Position numbers and translations under genes: made by a program. The notes under the pieces were generated by a model, which worked only from the letters and a program-made list of their open reading frames with translations, had not been told where the DNA came from and did not search any database. From Mucilaginibacter empetricola (GTDB taxonomy: Bacteria > Bacteroidota > Bacteroidia > Sphingobacteriales > Sphingobacteriaceae): a stretch of 64,000 nt of DNA. The stretch is taken from positions 1 through 64,000 of the forward strand of contig NZ_JANUBZ010000019.1 of the NCBI RefSeq assembly GCF_024808665.1, in the 5' to 3' direction. Shown here piece after piece: positions 9,813-18,164 of this stretch (position 1 is its first letter; each line of letters starts with the position of its first letter).

Positions 9813-9963
9813 GATGTTTTTTTTAATTAAAACAAATTTAATTAAAATATCATTTATATATATCATTAATTCCGCTGGATGTACCAAGATGTTTAAGGCA
9901 GCAATATATTAAACGATGAGTTTATAATTGATAAGTGCCATGTAATCTAGATATCAGGATAGA

Positions 9964-10065
9964 GGAACACAGTACCTGCCTAAATTTATAGTAGGTACTG
10001 TGTCGCATAATCTAAACGCCTGCGAAGTAATATGGGCATTTTTTAAGAATTGTAAGCTGAATTGA
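9964..10065 (+). pseudogene. Fragment: 3' end of a second esterase copy
   Basis: Codons from GGA (9964) to TGA (10063-10065) encode GTQYLPKFIVGTVSHNLNAC followed by EVIWAFFKNCKLN. This matches the C-terminus of the esterase at 8336-9232 (29 of 32 residues identical from GTQY to CKL, counted by eye). Most DNA differences are silent third-position changes, so the copy diverged under selection before being truncated. No homology is visible upstream of 9964 and there is no start codon. Confidence 0.85.
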
Positions 10066-10070
10066 GTTGG

Positions 10071-10688
10071 CTAAAAGTTTAAACCAACATTGATGCTTGA
10101 ACGGGCAGTTTCCAACGATGAGCCATAATACCCTGGTTCAACATTAGCGAGACCGGCTTGGCCATCAAACTCAACAAAGAATTTGGCGGTACGCGAAACC
10201 GGGAATTTAAAGCCTATACCAACATCCAAACCACCATCAACCTTATTAAAAGCTGAGGTTAAATTATCTCCAACCAAATTGTCTGATGAATTTAAAAGGA
10301 AACCGATATAAGGGCCAAAGTTCAAATACACGTTATCGGTTCTTCCAAAATGCCAGCCGGCCAACACGGGCACGGTGATATAATTTAGCCTGTAATTGAT
10401 GCCGTAAATAGTATTGCCTGAATTATCGGTTACATAGCCATCGCCCCAGCCTTTTTGGTCGTAACTTACTTTTACTTTAAGGCTCCAGTTTCTGTTAAAA
10501 TAATAGTCTGCCGAAACCCCTGCATTAAACCCGTTTATCCACGAGCTGTTTGCACCCGAATAGGAGTCAATAACATATGATTCGTTATAGCCAATATTAA
10601 ACCCAAATTCAACGTTGCTTTTTGTTTGTGCCGATGCTATGGTATAAGCACCCAGTACAATAAGTAGTGTAGTAAATATTTTTTTCAT
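10071..10688 (-). CDS. Outer-membrane beta-barrel protein (PorT/OMP_b-brl type)
   Basis: 205 residues with a signal peptide (1-20, ...YTIASAQ). The mature part is alternating amphipathic strands of a small eight-to-ten-stranded barrel: NVEFGFNIGYNESYV, WSLKVKVSYDQKGWG, ITVPVLAGWHFG, VYLNFGPYIGFLL, VGIGFKFPVS, and a terminal strand ending in Phe (SSINVGLNF), the usual outer-membrane insertion signal. Function unknown; such barrels are abundant in Bacteroidota. Single-gene unit, divergent from the Ada-like gene. Confidence 0.82.
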   Translation of the reverse strand: MKKIFTTLLIVLGAYTIASAQTKSNVEFGFNIGYNESYVIDSYSGANSSWINGFNAGVSADYYFNRNWSLKVKVSYDQKGWGDGYVTDNSGNTIYGINYRLNYITVPVLAGWHFGRTDNVYLNFGPYIGFLLNSSDNLVGDNLTSAFNKVDGGLDVGIGFKFPVSRTAKFFVEFDGQAGLANVEPGYYGSSLETARSSINVGLNF

Positions 10689-10793
10689 CGATGTAGTATT
10701 AAGGTATGGTAAATGTAGTAACTAAAGAGCAAGTTGTAATAGTTTGACTAAAAATAATGCCATTACTTATATAAACCTTAGCAAGTTCCGGGT

Positions 10794-10823
10794 TTTGTAC
10801 GCTATATTTCAGGGGTACATTTG
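10794..10823 (+). promoter_or_regulatory. Candidate Bacteroidota sigma-ABfr-type promoter
   Basis: TTTG (10794-10797), an 18-nt spacer and TACATTTG (10816-10823) fit the phylum's -33/-7 consensus (TTTG, TAnnTTTG). The Ada-like ORF starts 20 nt downstream. Confidence 0.5.
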
Positions 10824-10842
10824 TTGAGTAATAATTAACGCT

Positions 10843-11691
10843 ATGGACACACAGGAAGCAATTAACTATCAACGAATAGCAGACGCTATTAATTATATTA
10901 AGCTGAACTTTAAAGATCAGCCAAATTTGGACGAGGTTGCCGAAAAGGTAAATTTAAGTCCCTTTCATTTTCAACGCCTATTTACTGAATGGGCGGGCAT
11001 TAGTCCCAAAAAATTCCTCCAATACTTAAGCTTGGATTATGCCAAAGGCATTTTAAAAGATAAAAAAGCCACGCTGTTTGATACAGCTTTCGAAACAGGC
11101 TTATCAGGAACCGGCCGACTGCACGACTTGTTTATGAATATTGAAGGAATGACACCTGCCGAATATAAAAACGGGGGGCAATCATTATCTATCAATTACA
11201 GTTTTGCCGAAAGCCCTTTTGGTGATATCATAGTGGCCTCAACCACTAAAGGTATCTGTTACATGGCTTTTGCCGATGACAGGGAAGATGCCTTTGAACA
11301 ACTGCTATTGCAGTTCCCGAATGCGAAGTTTACCCAGATGGTTGATGTGCAGCAACAAAATGCCCTGTTTATTTTTAAAAAGGACTGGACCGAACTGTCA
11401 TCAATCAAATTGCATTTAAAAGGAACCAGCTTTCAACTCAAAGTATGGGAAGCTTTACTAAACGTACCTGTTGGCGGCTTAACTACTTATGCTTCGGTGG
11501 CATCAGCAATTCACAACCCTAAAGCCAGCAGGGCAGTAGGTAGTGCGGTTGCTGATAACCCGGTTGCGTTTTTAATACCTTGTCACCGGGTCATAAAATC
11601 AACCGGCGAAATTGGCCAGTATCACTGGGGCAGTACCCGTAAATCGGCAATTATTGGTTGGGAAGCTGCTAAAGTTAATTTGGTTGCTTAA
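10843..11691 (+). CDS. AraC-type HTH fused to O6-methylguanine-DNA methyltransferase (Ada-like)
   Basis: 282 residues. An AraC-type double HTH domain (about 8-110; VAEKVNLSPFHFQRLFTEW, and the second HTH ending in MTPAEYK) is fused to an MGMT domain (about 115-278) with the acceptor cysteine Cys247 in IPCHRVI. Repairs O6-alkylguanine by suicidal transfer and probably regulates transcription. Unlike E. coli Ada it lacks the N-terminal zinc/phosphotriester-sensing domain, so the methyl-sensing trigger must differ. A good promoter lies 20 nt upstream. The 2OG-Fe(II) oxygenase gene starts 14 bp after its stop, giving an Ada-AlkB-like two-gene arrangement. Confidence 0.93.
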   Translation: MDTQEAINYQRIADAINYIKLNFKDQPNLDEVAEKVNLSPFHFQRLFTEWAGISPKKFLQYLSLDYAKGILKDKKATLFDTAFETGLSGTGRLHDLFMNIEGMTPAEYKNGGQSLSINYSFAESPFGDIIVASTTKGICYMAFADDREDAFEQLLLQFPNAKFTQMVDVQQQNALFIFKKDWTELSSIKLHLKGTSFQLKVWEALLNVPVGGLTTYASVASAIHNPKASRAVGSAVADNPVAFLIPCHRVIKSTGEIGQYHWGSTRKSAIIGWEAAKVNLVA

Positions 11692-11705
11692 GCGAGGCAG
11701 ATACG

Positions 11706-12413
11706 ATGGAAATTAAAAAGCGAATCGATTTACTCGATTGGGACACAATTGCTAACGATATGAACGACAAAGGATATGCCCATATCAGCAATATTTTAAC
11801 GGGTGATGAATGTGATGAGCTGGTATCACAGTATAACGATATCAGCTTATATCGCAAAACCATCAATATGGAGCGTTACCGTTTTGGCTTGGGCGAATAT
11901 AAATATTATCAATACCCGCTGCCTGCATTGATACAGGAGCTAAGGCAAAATGTATACCCGGGATTGGCCTCAATAGCTAACAACTGGATGCGGGTGTTAA
12001 ATATCGACAAAATATTCCCCGATAATTTAGCCCAATTACTGGAGCTTTGTCATAGCCAGGGTCAAAACAAACCTACGCCTTTGATTCTGAAATATGGAAA
12101 AGGCGGTTACAACACGCTTCACCAGGATCTTTATGGCGATGTTTATTTCCCCATGCAACTAGTATTGTTTTTGAATGAGCCCGGCACAGATTATAAAGGC
12201 GGTGAATTTGTATTGATTGAACAAAGGCCAAGAGCACAATCGAAGGCTATGGTATTAAATCCAAAAAAGGGAGATATGCTGCTTTTTACTACTAATTACC
12301 GCCCGGTAAAAGGCAGCAAAGGTTATTACCGGGTAAATATAAAGCATGGTGTAAGCGAATTGAAGGATGGTAAAAGACACACGCTGGGTATAATTTTTCA
12401 TGACGCTGGCTGA
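11706..12413 (+). CDS. 2OG-Fe(II) oxygenase
   Basis: 235 residues, double-stranded beta-helix dioxygenase. The facial triad is visible: His139-x-Asp141 (TLHQDLYGD) and His214 (NIKHGVSE), with Arg224 (GKRHTLGI) for 2-oxoglutarate. Closer to the prolyl-hydroxylase-like COG3826 type than to AlkB itself. Because it follows the Ada-like repair gene after 14 bp, a role in alkylation damage repair or response is plausible, but this is inferred from context. No signal peptide, so cytoplasmic. Confidence 0.85.
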   Translation: MEIKKRIDLLDWDTIANDMNDKGYAHISNILTGDECDELVSQYNDISLYRKTINMERYRFGLGEYKYYQYPLPALIQELRQNVYPGLASIANNWMRVLNIDKIFPDNLAQLLELCHSQGQNKPTPLILKYGKGGYNTLHQDLYGDVYFPMQLVLFLNEPGTDYKGGEFVLIEQRPRAQSKAMVLNPKKGDMLLFTTNYRPVKGSKGYYRVNIKHGVSELKDGKRHTLGIIFHDAG

Positions 12414-12474
12414 TGTTTTATAATACCCGGGATATTTGGCCGTTTAAAGCAGCAGATAATTTTATATTTGAGCT

Positions 12475-13071
12475 ATGCTAAAAAAGGGCTTTTTGTTATT
12501 GTTATTTCTGGTGATAAGCAGGGTTATTCATGCGCAATCGGCTGATGTGGTGTATAACCAGTACCTTGATTTTAACATGGCAAGGTTCGAGAATGATGAA
12601 GATAAAATGCTGGATGTGGGCGAACGTATTTTGCCAAATGCTGATAAGTTGCCCGAAAAGGCAAGAATTAATTTTTTCTTCGGCATCGGAAAAATGTATG
12701 AGGATGGAGACCAGCCCGATAAGGCTATCATTTACTACGAAAAAGTTGCCGCAGCAGTACCCGATTATTACGTAGTACACCGGGCGTTGGGCTATTTATA
12801 CCTTGACAAGGCCAAACAAATAGAAAAACAATTAAATTCATCGGCGGGTAATAACACTATGGAAGCCCAACTCAAAATGGCTTACACAGCCGATGTAAAA
12901 AAAGCTTTGCCGCATCTGGAAAAAGCGCAGGCTTGCGATCCAAGTAATGATACGCTTGGAATTATAAAGAATCTCTACCAGAATATTAACGATTCGGACG
13001 ATCTGATTTCTTTAACTGTGAGGCTTAAAGCACTGAGCAAAAATTGTATTGATATTTTGACCGACCAATAA
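12475..13071 (+). CDS. Exported TPR-like protein
   Basis: 198 residues with signal peptide 1-21 (FLVISRVIHAQS). The mature protein is helical with tetratricopeptide-like units: ARINFFFGIGKMYEDGDQPD then KAIIYYEKVAAAVPDYYVVH, and KALPHLEKAQACDPSNDTLG. Probably periplasmic scaffold; partner unknown. A small membrane protein gene follows after 27 bp. Confidence 0.7.
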   Translation: MLKKGFLLLLFLVISRVIHAQSADVVYNQYLDFNMARFENDEDKMLDVGERILPNADKLPEKARINFFFGIGKMYEDGDQPDKAIIYYEKVAAAVPDYYVVHRALGYLYLDKAKQIEKQLNSSAGNNTMEAQLKMAYTADVKKALPHLEKAQACDPSNDTLGIIKNLYQNINDSDDLISLTVRLKALSKNCIDILTDQ

Positions 13072-13098
13072 ACAAATTTTCCTTTATTTTGGCTTTTG

Positions 13099-13401
13099 AT
13101 GAAAGTAAGCAAGTTTGTAACCAAAATTTTTGTTCGTATTTTTTTTATACTGGTGTTTGTGGCAATGATCCCATTTTTACAAGGCGATCAAACTAAATAC
13201 CAGCACATCTATTTTATTTTTCAGCATAAATGGGAAATGATATTCCCCATCATTTTGATATTGGGTTTTATCGGTTTGTTGATTACCTGCGCGGTTAAGA
13301 AATACGAAGAGCCTGATTTAAACTGGCTGCTGGTATTAAATATAGTAATATTATTAGCTTACGGAATTGCTGTTTTTATCCGCGTTGCTCACATGGTATA
13401 A
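13099..13401 (+). CDS. Small integral membrane protein
   Basis: 100 residues from ATG 13099. Three hydrophobic helices (about 8-26, 45-64, 76-97) with the charged loop KKYEEPDLNW between the second and third. No recognised family. It follows the TPR gene closely and converges with the AI-2E family gene, whose stop is 4 bp away. Confidence 0.6.
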   Translation: MKVSKFVTKIFVRIFFILVFVAMIPFLQGDQTKYQHIYFIFQHKWEMIFPIILILGFIGLLITCAVKKYEEPDLNWLLVLNIVILLAYGIAVFIRVAHMV

Positions 13402-13404
13402 AAA

Positions 13405-14514
13405 TCAGCTTTTATCGGCAATTGCTGGTTTCATCTTTTTCATGGTCGATCTTTTTTTAGGTTGTCCGCTGCCAAATAAAAAGCCCCATGGTTTCAGGCT
13501 GTCAACCCGGTCAAAAATAATTTTCAGGATAGCCAATATCGGTATAGACAAAAACATACCCGACAATCCCCAAATCATCTCGCCTAAAATAATACCTAAA
13601 AAAGTTATCAATGCATTCAGCTTTACTTTTGAGCCAACAATGGTAGGCAATAAAACGTTCGAGTCCACAGCATGTATGGCCAGCACGCTTGCCGCTACTT
13701 TAATGGCATCGCCAATACTTCCTGTAGCAAAAGTTATGAGCGTACTTAATAATAAAGCGGTAAAAATGCCGATGTAAGGTATCAGGTTAAATAAAGCTAC
13801 TATAATGCCGAGTAATACGGCATATTTTGCCCCTATCAGCCAAAAAGCGGTGCAGGCTAAACAGGCAACAACAAACATCTCTAACAATAGTCCTAATATG
13901 TACTGCCTCAAAATGTTTTGTATGTTTTCAACTATGTCGTGTACTATAGCAGAATATTCGTCGCTAAAAACCCATACAATAAAGCGGAAAAGCAGGCTGC
14001 GGTAAAGCAGAATAAAGAAGGTGAATATTAAAATGAATACATAAAACAGCATTAAGGATGATATGGCGCCAAAGGTTTGGCCCAAAACATCGCCACCGGA
14101 AGCCATAATTTTTGTAGTGGTTTCGTGAACATAGGTTAGCTGTTTGGATGTATTAATATGAAACACATGCTGAATGTATTGCGAAAGATCATCCAACGAC
14201 TGACTCACCTGTGTTTTTAACATCGGCCAATCGCTGGCCAGGCTTGATATTTGAGAACCTACCAGGTAAAGAATTCCGCCAATAACCGACAAAAGCAAAA
14301 TGATAGATACCAATGAGGCTATACTGCGGGGCAGACGTAATCTTTTTTCGAGGAAACTGGCAACGGGTAATAACAGAATAGCAAATAAGAAACCAAAAAT
14401 AAGAGGATCAAGCAGTTCTTTACCTAAAATTACCAGGTAACCCAGGGCTATAAGGCCTATGAGTACCAGCGATAATTTTTCGTAAAATGGATGTGTATTT
14501 GGTTTTACTGTCAT
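13405..14514 (-). CDS. AI-2E family transporter (PerM/YdiK-like)
   Basis: 369 residues from ATG 14514 (MTVKPNTHPFYEKL). The frame is open up to 14637 but the extra 41 residues are non-conserved. Topology is typical: two or three N-terminal TM helices, a long extracytoplasmic helical domain (about 85-150), then TMs with the conserved end YAVLLGIIVALFNLIPYIGI and LLPTIVGSKVKLNALITFLG. The superfamily includes AI-2 exporters and Na+/H+ antiporters, so substrate is open. The basic C-terminus (GQPKKRSTMKKMK) is cytoplasmic. Confidence 0.88.
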   Translation of the reverse strand: MTVKPNTHPFYEKLSLVLIGLIALGYLVILGKELLDPLIFGFLFAILLLPVASFLEKRLRLPRSIASLVSIILLLSVIGGILYLVGSQISSLASDWPMLKTQVSQSLDDLSQYIQHVFHINTSKQLTYVHETTTKIMASGGDVLGQTFGAISSLMLFYVFILIFTFFILLYRSLLFRFIVWVFSDEYSAIVHDIVENIQNILRQYILGLLLEMFVVACLACTAFWLIGAKYAVLLGIIVALFNLIPYIGIFTALLLSTLITFATGSIGDAIKVAASVLAIHAVDSNVLLPTIVGSKVKLNALITFLGIILGEMIWGLSGMFLSIPILAILKIIFDRVDSLKPWGFLFGSGQPKKRSTMKKMKPAIADKS

Positions 14515-14722
14515 AAAAGTAGCGTTATAGAACCGGCTTTTAAATGCCCTTTTGTTTATTGCTTTGAAGATACTAATAATTATTGTTTCAGGGGAAGTTG
14601 AAAAGCTAACAACCAATATTAAAGCGATCAATTCCAAAAATATAGAAGCACTTCATAAGCTGGTTTAATTTGGCCGGTATTTTGCGTTGGTTAATATTAT
14701 CTACTTAAAGAAAAATAATATT

Positions 14723-14896
14723 ATGACAAAGTATTCAGAAAAAGCGCAGGAAAAAGTGCATGAAACTATGCGCGAGATGCAGGAAGGCGAATTGCGAAGC
14801 GGCAGTGGAAAAAAAGTAACCAGTAGAAAGCAAGCTATAGCCATCGGTTTGTCTGAAGCTCGCAAAGAGGGCGCAAAGGTACCTGATAAAAAGTAG
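14723..14896 (+). CDS. DUF6496 small basic protein
   Basis: 57 residues from ATG 14723: MTKYSEKAQEKVHETMREMQ, then GELRSGSGKKVTSRKQAIAI, ending GLSEARKEGAKVPDKK. The LRSGSGKKVTSRKQAIAIGLSEAR block is diagnostic of DUF6496. Basic and hydrophilic; role unknown, nucleic-acid binding is a guess. The upstream open frame (14687) lacks family similarity. A perfect hairpin follows 14 bp after the stop. Confidence 0.8.
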   Translation: MTKYSEKAQEKVHETMREMQEGELRSGSGKKVTSRKQAIAIGLSEARKEGAKVPDKK

Positions 14897-14910
14897 GAGA
14901 AATGGTAGAG

Positions 14911-14936
14911 TAGAGACGCGACAAATCGCGTCTCTA
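14911..14936. terminator. Perfect 11-bp hairpin between convergent genes
   Basis: TAGAGACGCGA / CAAA / TCGCGTCTCTA: 11-bp perfect stem with a 4-nt loop, between the convergent DUF6496 and oxidoreductase genes. No long T-run, so it may be a REP-like palindrome that also ends transcription both ways. Confidence 0.65.
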
Positions 14937-14941
14937 TATCA

Positions 14942-15922
14942 TTATCTTTTTACTGTAAAAGCATCCATTATATCCATTAATACTATGGCCTCGTCAATAG
15001 AGCAGGGATTTGGCCCTTCATCGTTAAAGTAGGCCACGATTTTCTCAATCATGGGTTGTTGAATATGTTCGGGATGGGTAAAGTTTAATGTTTGTTCTTC
15101 ATTATCTGTTTTCCAGCTGATGTAATTGCCGAAAAAAGGGAATGTAATTCGTCCCAGGGTGCCTATTATTTCGCAGGTGTCGGTTGTTTGATTATCTGCC
15201 ACATTAAAGCACCATGAACCGTTTACCACTATTTGATTTTTGAATAATATCTGGCCGCTTACATGATCGTCGGCAGGTGTAGTGTTTGATTGATTTAATG
15301 AAAAACCACTATAATATTGTGGTTCACCAAAAAAATAAAGCATCAAATCCAGCTGATGCGGTGCCAGATCATGAAAGTAACCACCACCAGAGAGTTCTGG
15401 CTGTACGCGCCAATTATCAACAACGTTAGCGACAAGCGAAGGTTTACGGCTTTGCCACATCCTGATTTGTACAGTGCGCACATCGCCTATCAATTTGTTT
15501 TCCAACAACTGTTTTACCTTTAAAAACATGGGTACAGCGCGACGATAATGCGCTACGGTAAGCTTTTGATTGGGGTTTTGCATCACTTTTTCGGCAATTT
15601 GCCTGGCTTCGGCGGCGTTTCGGGTGACGGGCTTTTCTACATATACATTAAAACCCTTATTAAGTGCTTCAATGGCATAATCCATGTGCGATGCCGGGGG
15701 CGTAGCAATATAAATAGCATTGACGTTTTTATTGTTCATTAATTTGGCGGCGCTGCTATACCAATTGGCAACATTGTGCCGATGGGCATAATCCGCAGCC
15801 TTTTCTGCATCGCGGCGCATAACAGCTACCAGGCTGCTGCCCGCAACCTTACTAAATGCAGGCCCGCTTTTTTTCTCCGTTACATCACCACATCCAATAA
15901 TGCCCCAATTAATATTACTCAT
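14942..15922 (-). CDS. Gfo/Idh/MocA family oxidoreductase
   Basis: 326 residues. N-terminal Rossmann fold with the NAD(P) loop GIIGCGDVTEKKSGPAF (about 7-23), AIYIATPPASHMDYAIEALN and the conserved EKPVTRN (Lys ~97 of the EKP motif). The C-terminal alpha/beta domain contains the catalytic-region GGGYFHDLAPHQLDLMLYFFG. Oxidises or reduces sugar-like substrates; substrate not predictable. Start codon overlaps the stop of the aldo/keto reductase gene by 4 bp, so the pair is one transcription unit and probably one pathway. Confidence 0.92.
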   Translation of the reverse strand: MSNINWGIIGCGDVTEKKSGPAFSKVAGSSLVAVMRRDAEKAADYAHRHNVANWYSSAAKLMNNKNVNAIYIATPPASHMDYAIEALNKGFNVYVEKPVTRNAAEARQIAEKVMQNPNQKLTVAHYRRAVPMFLKVKQLLENKLIGDVRTVQIRMWQSRKPSLVANVVDNWRVQPELSGGGYFHDLAPHQLDLMLYFFGEPQYYSGFSLNQSNTTPADDHVSGQILFKNQIVVNGSWCFNVADNQTTDTCEIIGTLGRITFPFFGNYISWKTDNEEQTLNFTHPEHIQQPMIEKIVAYFNDEGPNPCSIDEAIVLMDIMDAFTVKR

Positions 15923-16905
15923 AATATTTCTTCAATTTGCGCCAGTTCTTCTTTAGAGAACCCAATATTATCCAAACATTTTAATGAATCGATTAGCTGC
16001 TCAGGTCTGCTGGCGCCAATCAATACAGATGTTATGCGTTGATCTTTCAGCAGCCAGGCCAACGCCATTTGGGCCAATGTTTGCCCGCGTTTAATAGCTA
16101 TATCGTTCAGCTTATTTATTTGAGCAACCCTTTCATCAGTTACATGACTCTTTTTAAGAAACCCGGTGGCTTTTGCTGCACGCGAATCTTCAGGTATGCC
16201 ATGCAGATATTTGTTAGTCAATAAGCCTTGGGCCAATGGCGAAAAAGGGATACAGCCTACGCCATCTTTTTCTAACACATCCAATAACCCGCCTTCAACC
16301 CAACGTTCAAACATGGAGTATTTAGGTTGATGAATTAAACACGGTGTGCCCAAGCTTTTCAAAATAGTAATTGCTTCACTGGCTTTTTCGGCCGGATAGT
16401 TGGAGATACCGGCGTATAATGCTTTTCCCTGCCGAACAATCAAATCCAGCGCGTTCATCGTTTCTTCCAATGGCGTATCCGGATCGGGGCGATGATGATA
16501 AAATATATCAACATAATCCAGCTTCATTCTTTTCAAACTTTGATCGAGACTGGATACCAGGTATTTTTTTGAACCCCAATCGCCATAAGGGCCATCCCAC
16601 ATAGTGTAACCTGCTTTGGTACTGATAATCATTTCGTCGCGGTAGCCGGTAAAATCCCGCTCAACGATACGACCAAAATTCTCTTCCGCCGATCCCGGAG
16701 GCGGTCCGTAATTGTTGGCCAGATCGAAATGCGTAATGCCACTGTCAAACGCCGTATGAAGTATACTGCGGTAATTTTCGGCAACATCAACCCCGCCAAA
16801 GTTGTGCCATAGGCCCAAAGAAACCGCCGGTAACTTAATACCGCTTTTACCGCAGCGGCGGTATTGCATATTTTTGTATCTTTCTGAAGAGGGAAGGTAT
16901 GTCAT
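15919..16905 (-). CDS. Aldo/keto reductase, YghZ/L-glyceraldehyde-3-phosphate reductase type
   Basis: 328-residue (beta/alpha)8 NADPH-dependent reductase. The N-terminus YRRCGKSGIKLPAVSLGLWH and HFDLANNYGPPPGSAEENFG are typical of the YghZ/Gpr/AKR14 group. Catalytic tetrad: Asp and Tyr in DLANNYG, Lys in IISTKAGYTMWDGPYG, His in YHHRPDP. The C-terminal NADPH-binding part is VLIGASRPEQL. First gene of a two-gene operon with the Gfo/Idh/MocA oxidoreductase; probable carbohydrate or methylglyoxal metabolism (inference). Confidence 0.92.
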   Translation of the reverse strand: MTYLPSSERYKNMQYRRCGKSGIKLPAVSLGLWHNFGGVDVAENYRSILHTAFDSGITHFDLANNYGPPPGSAEENFGRIVERDFTGYRDEMIISTKAGYTMWDGPYGDWGSKKYLVSSLDQSLKRMKLDYVDIFYHHRPDPDTPLEETMNALDLIVRQGKALYAGISNYPAEKASEAITILKSLGTPCLIHQPKYSMFERWVEGGLLDVLEKDGVGCIPFSPLAQGLLTNKYLHGIPEDSRAAKATGFLKKSHVTDERVAQINKLNDIAIKRGQTLAQMALAWLLKDQRITSVLIGASRPEQLIDSLKCLDNIGFSKEELAQIEEIL

Positions 16906-17037
16906 CTTTAATATAGGTAGTGTCGGTTTTAACAGCAGTAAAAATAACTTTTTTTAATTACCGTAAAGCGTACAATTATTATTGCGATATAGTTTTTACA
17001 TTGTTTTTTCATCAACAGATAACGCATCAGTAATAGG

Positions 17038-17066
17038 TGTAACATTTTGAAAGTCCCCGTATCTAA
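17038..17066 (+). promoter_or_regulatory. Candidate ECF-sigma autoregulatory promoter
   Basis: TGTAAC (17038-17043), 17 nt, ATCTAA (17061-17066); the AAC core of the -35 element is typical of ECF promoters. The same motif, including the ATT after TGTAAC and the same 17-nt gap, lies upstream of the PspA operon (42476-42504, minus). It is 44 nt before the sigma gene. Confidence 0.5.
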
Positions 17067-17110
17067 CGCAGCATAAAATTGGTAATAGCTAAATTATAAA
17101 TACCCTTTTG

Positions 17111-17587
17111 ATGGAGTTTGAAGAAATCTATTTAAAATATTCTCCCCAGATATTCAGGGTATGTATGGGCTATATTAATGATCATGAGGCAGCAAAAGAT
17201 CTGACGCAGGAAACTTTTATTTCTGTTTGGAAAAACCTCGATTCATTTAAAAATCAATCTAAAATAAGTACCTGGATCTTCAGGATTGCTACCAATAATT
17301 GCTTACGGGCCATTGAAAAATCAAAGCGGGTTACTGTTGAAGAACTTCCGCTAAACCTGGCCGATAAGCTGGAAGAAAATAATGATGCGCAGCTGGCCTT
17401 TTTATACAACTGCATTGCCGAACTGGAAGAAACCGAAAGGATTATTATTTCATTGGTGCTGGAAGACTTATCACGCGATGAAATTGCTTCTATTGTAGGT
17501 TTAAGCAGCGTGAATACCCGGGTGAAAATTCATAGAATAAAGGAAAAACTGGCACAAAAATTTAAGCAGCATGGACAATTTGAATAA
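17111..17587 (+). CDS. ECF RNA polymerase sigma factor
   Basis: 158 residues from ATG 17111 (an in-frame TTG precedes it). Sigma2 region about 2-70: YLKYSPQIFRVCMGYINDHE, AAKDLTQETFISVWKNL, TWIFRIATNNCLRAIEK. Sigma4 region about 100-155 with HTH LEDLSRDEIASIVGLSSVNT followed by RVKIHRIKEKL. Directs transcription of a small regulon, often envelope-related. Its 3' end overlaps the next gene by 17 bp, the normal arrangement for sigma and anti-sigma. A matching -35/-10 motif upstream suggests it controls its own operon. Confidence 0.95.
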   Translation: MEFEEIYLKYSPQIFRVCMGYINDHEAAKDLTQETFISVWKNLDSFKNQSKISTWIFRIATNNCLRAIEKSKRVTVEELPLNLADKLEENNDAQLAFLYNCIAELEETERIIISLVLEDLSRDEIASIVGLSSVNTRVKIHRIKEKLAQKFKQHGQFE

Positions 17588-18152
17588 CCTAAAACAGATA
17601 TGGCTGAGTGCTGATACAACCGGTTTACCCAACTCAGTTGAAATTGTACGGATGGCAAAGAGATTCCGCAACGAAAAGCTGATAAAAAAGCTACTGGTAA
17701 TTGTTACTGCTATAATACTAACGCTACTGATGGTGTGGGTGATGTTTATATACAAATCAACCATGATTACTACCCGGATAGGGGAGGTTTGTATGATAAT
17801 TACTTGCGGCATACTGGTTTACACCAATGTTAATTCTATTGGCAGGTTTTACCGGTACAAGGATTATAATAACAAAGAATTCCTCGCATTTTTAGAGCAA
17901 ACGCGAGCCAATCAAATTTACTATTATAAAAAGACACAGGTTGCGGGGCTTATTTTGTGTTCGGTAGGTTTGGCATTTTATCTTTTTGAATTAACCTGCG
18001 ATGATTTAAAAGCGGGTATTATTATGTATTCGCTCACAGGAACATTTCTGCTGATTAATTGGTTTGTGATAAGGCCGCGGAAGTTTAAAAAACAAAAGGA
18101 AAAATTAGAAAAAACAATAGCCCAGCTACACAAGGTGGCTGATCAGCTTTAA
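17571..18152 (+). CDS. Membrane protein, putative anti-sigma partner
   Basis: 193 residues. A cytoplasmic N-terminus of about 40 residues (MDNLNNLKQIWLSADTTGLP...) is followed by four TM helices in two pairs (about 42-62, 68-86, 120-140, 147-165) and a long basic coiled-coil-like tail (KFKKQKEKLEKTIAQLHKVA). Overlaps the sigma gene by 17 bp. The place in the operon and the N-terminal cytoplasmic segment fit an anti-sigma role, but no zinc-finger HxxxCxxC anti-sigma motif is present, so this is inference. Confidence 0.6.
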   Translation: MDNLNNLKQIWLSADTTGLPNSVEIVRMAKRFRNEKLIKKLLVIVTAIILTLLMVWVMFIYKSTMITTRIGEVCMIITCGILVYTNVNSIGRFYRYKDYNNKEFLAFLEQTRANQIYYYKKTQVAGLILCSVGLAFYLFELTCDDLKAGIIMYSLTGTFLLINWFVIRPRKFKKQKEKLEKTIAQLHKVADQL

Positions 18153-18164
18153 AAATAAGTACTT

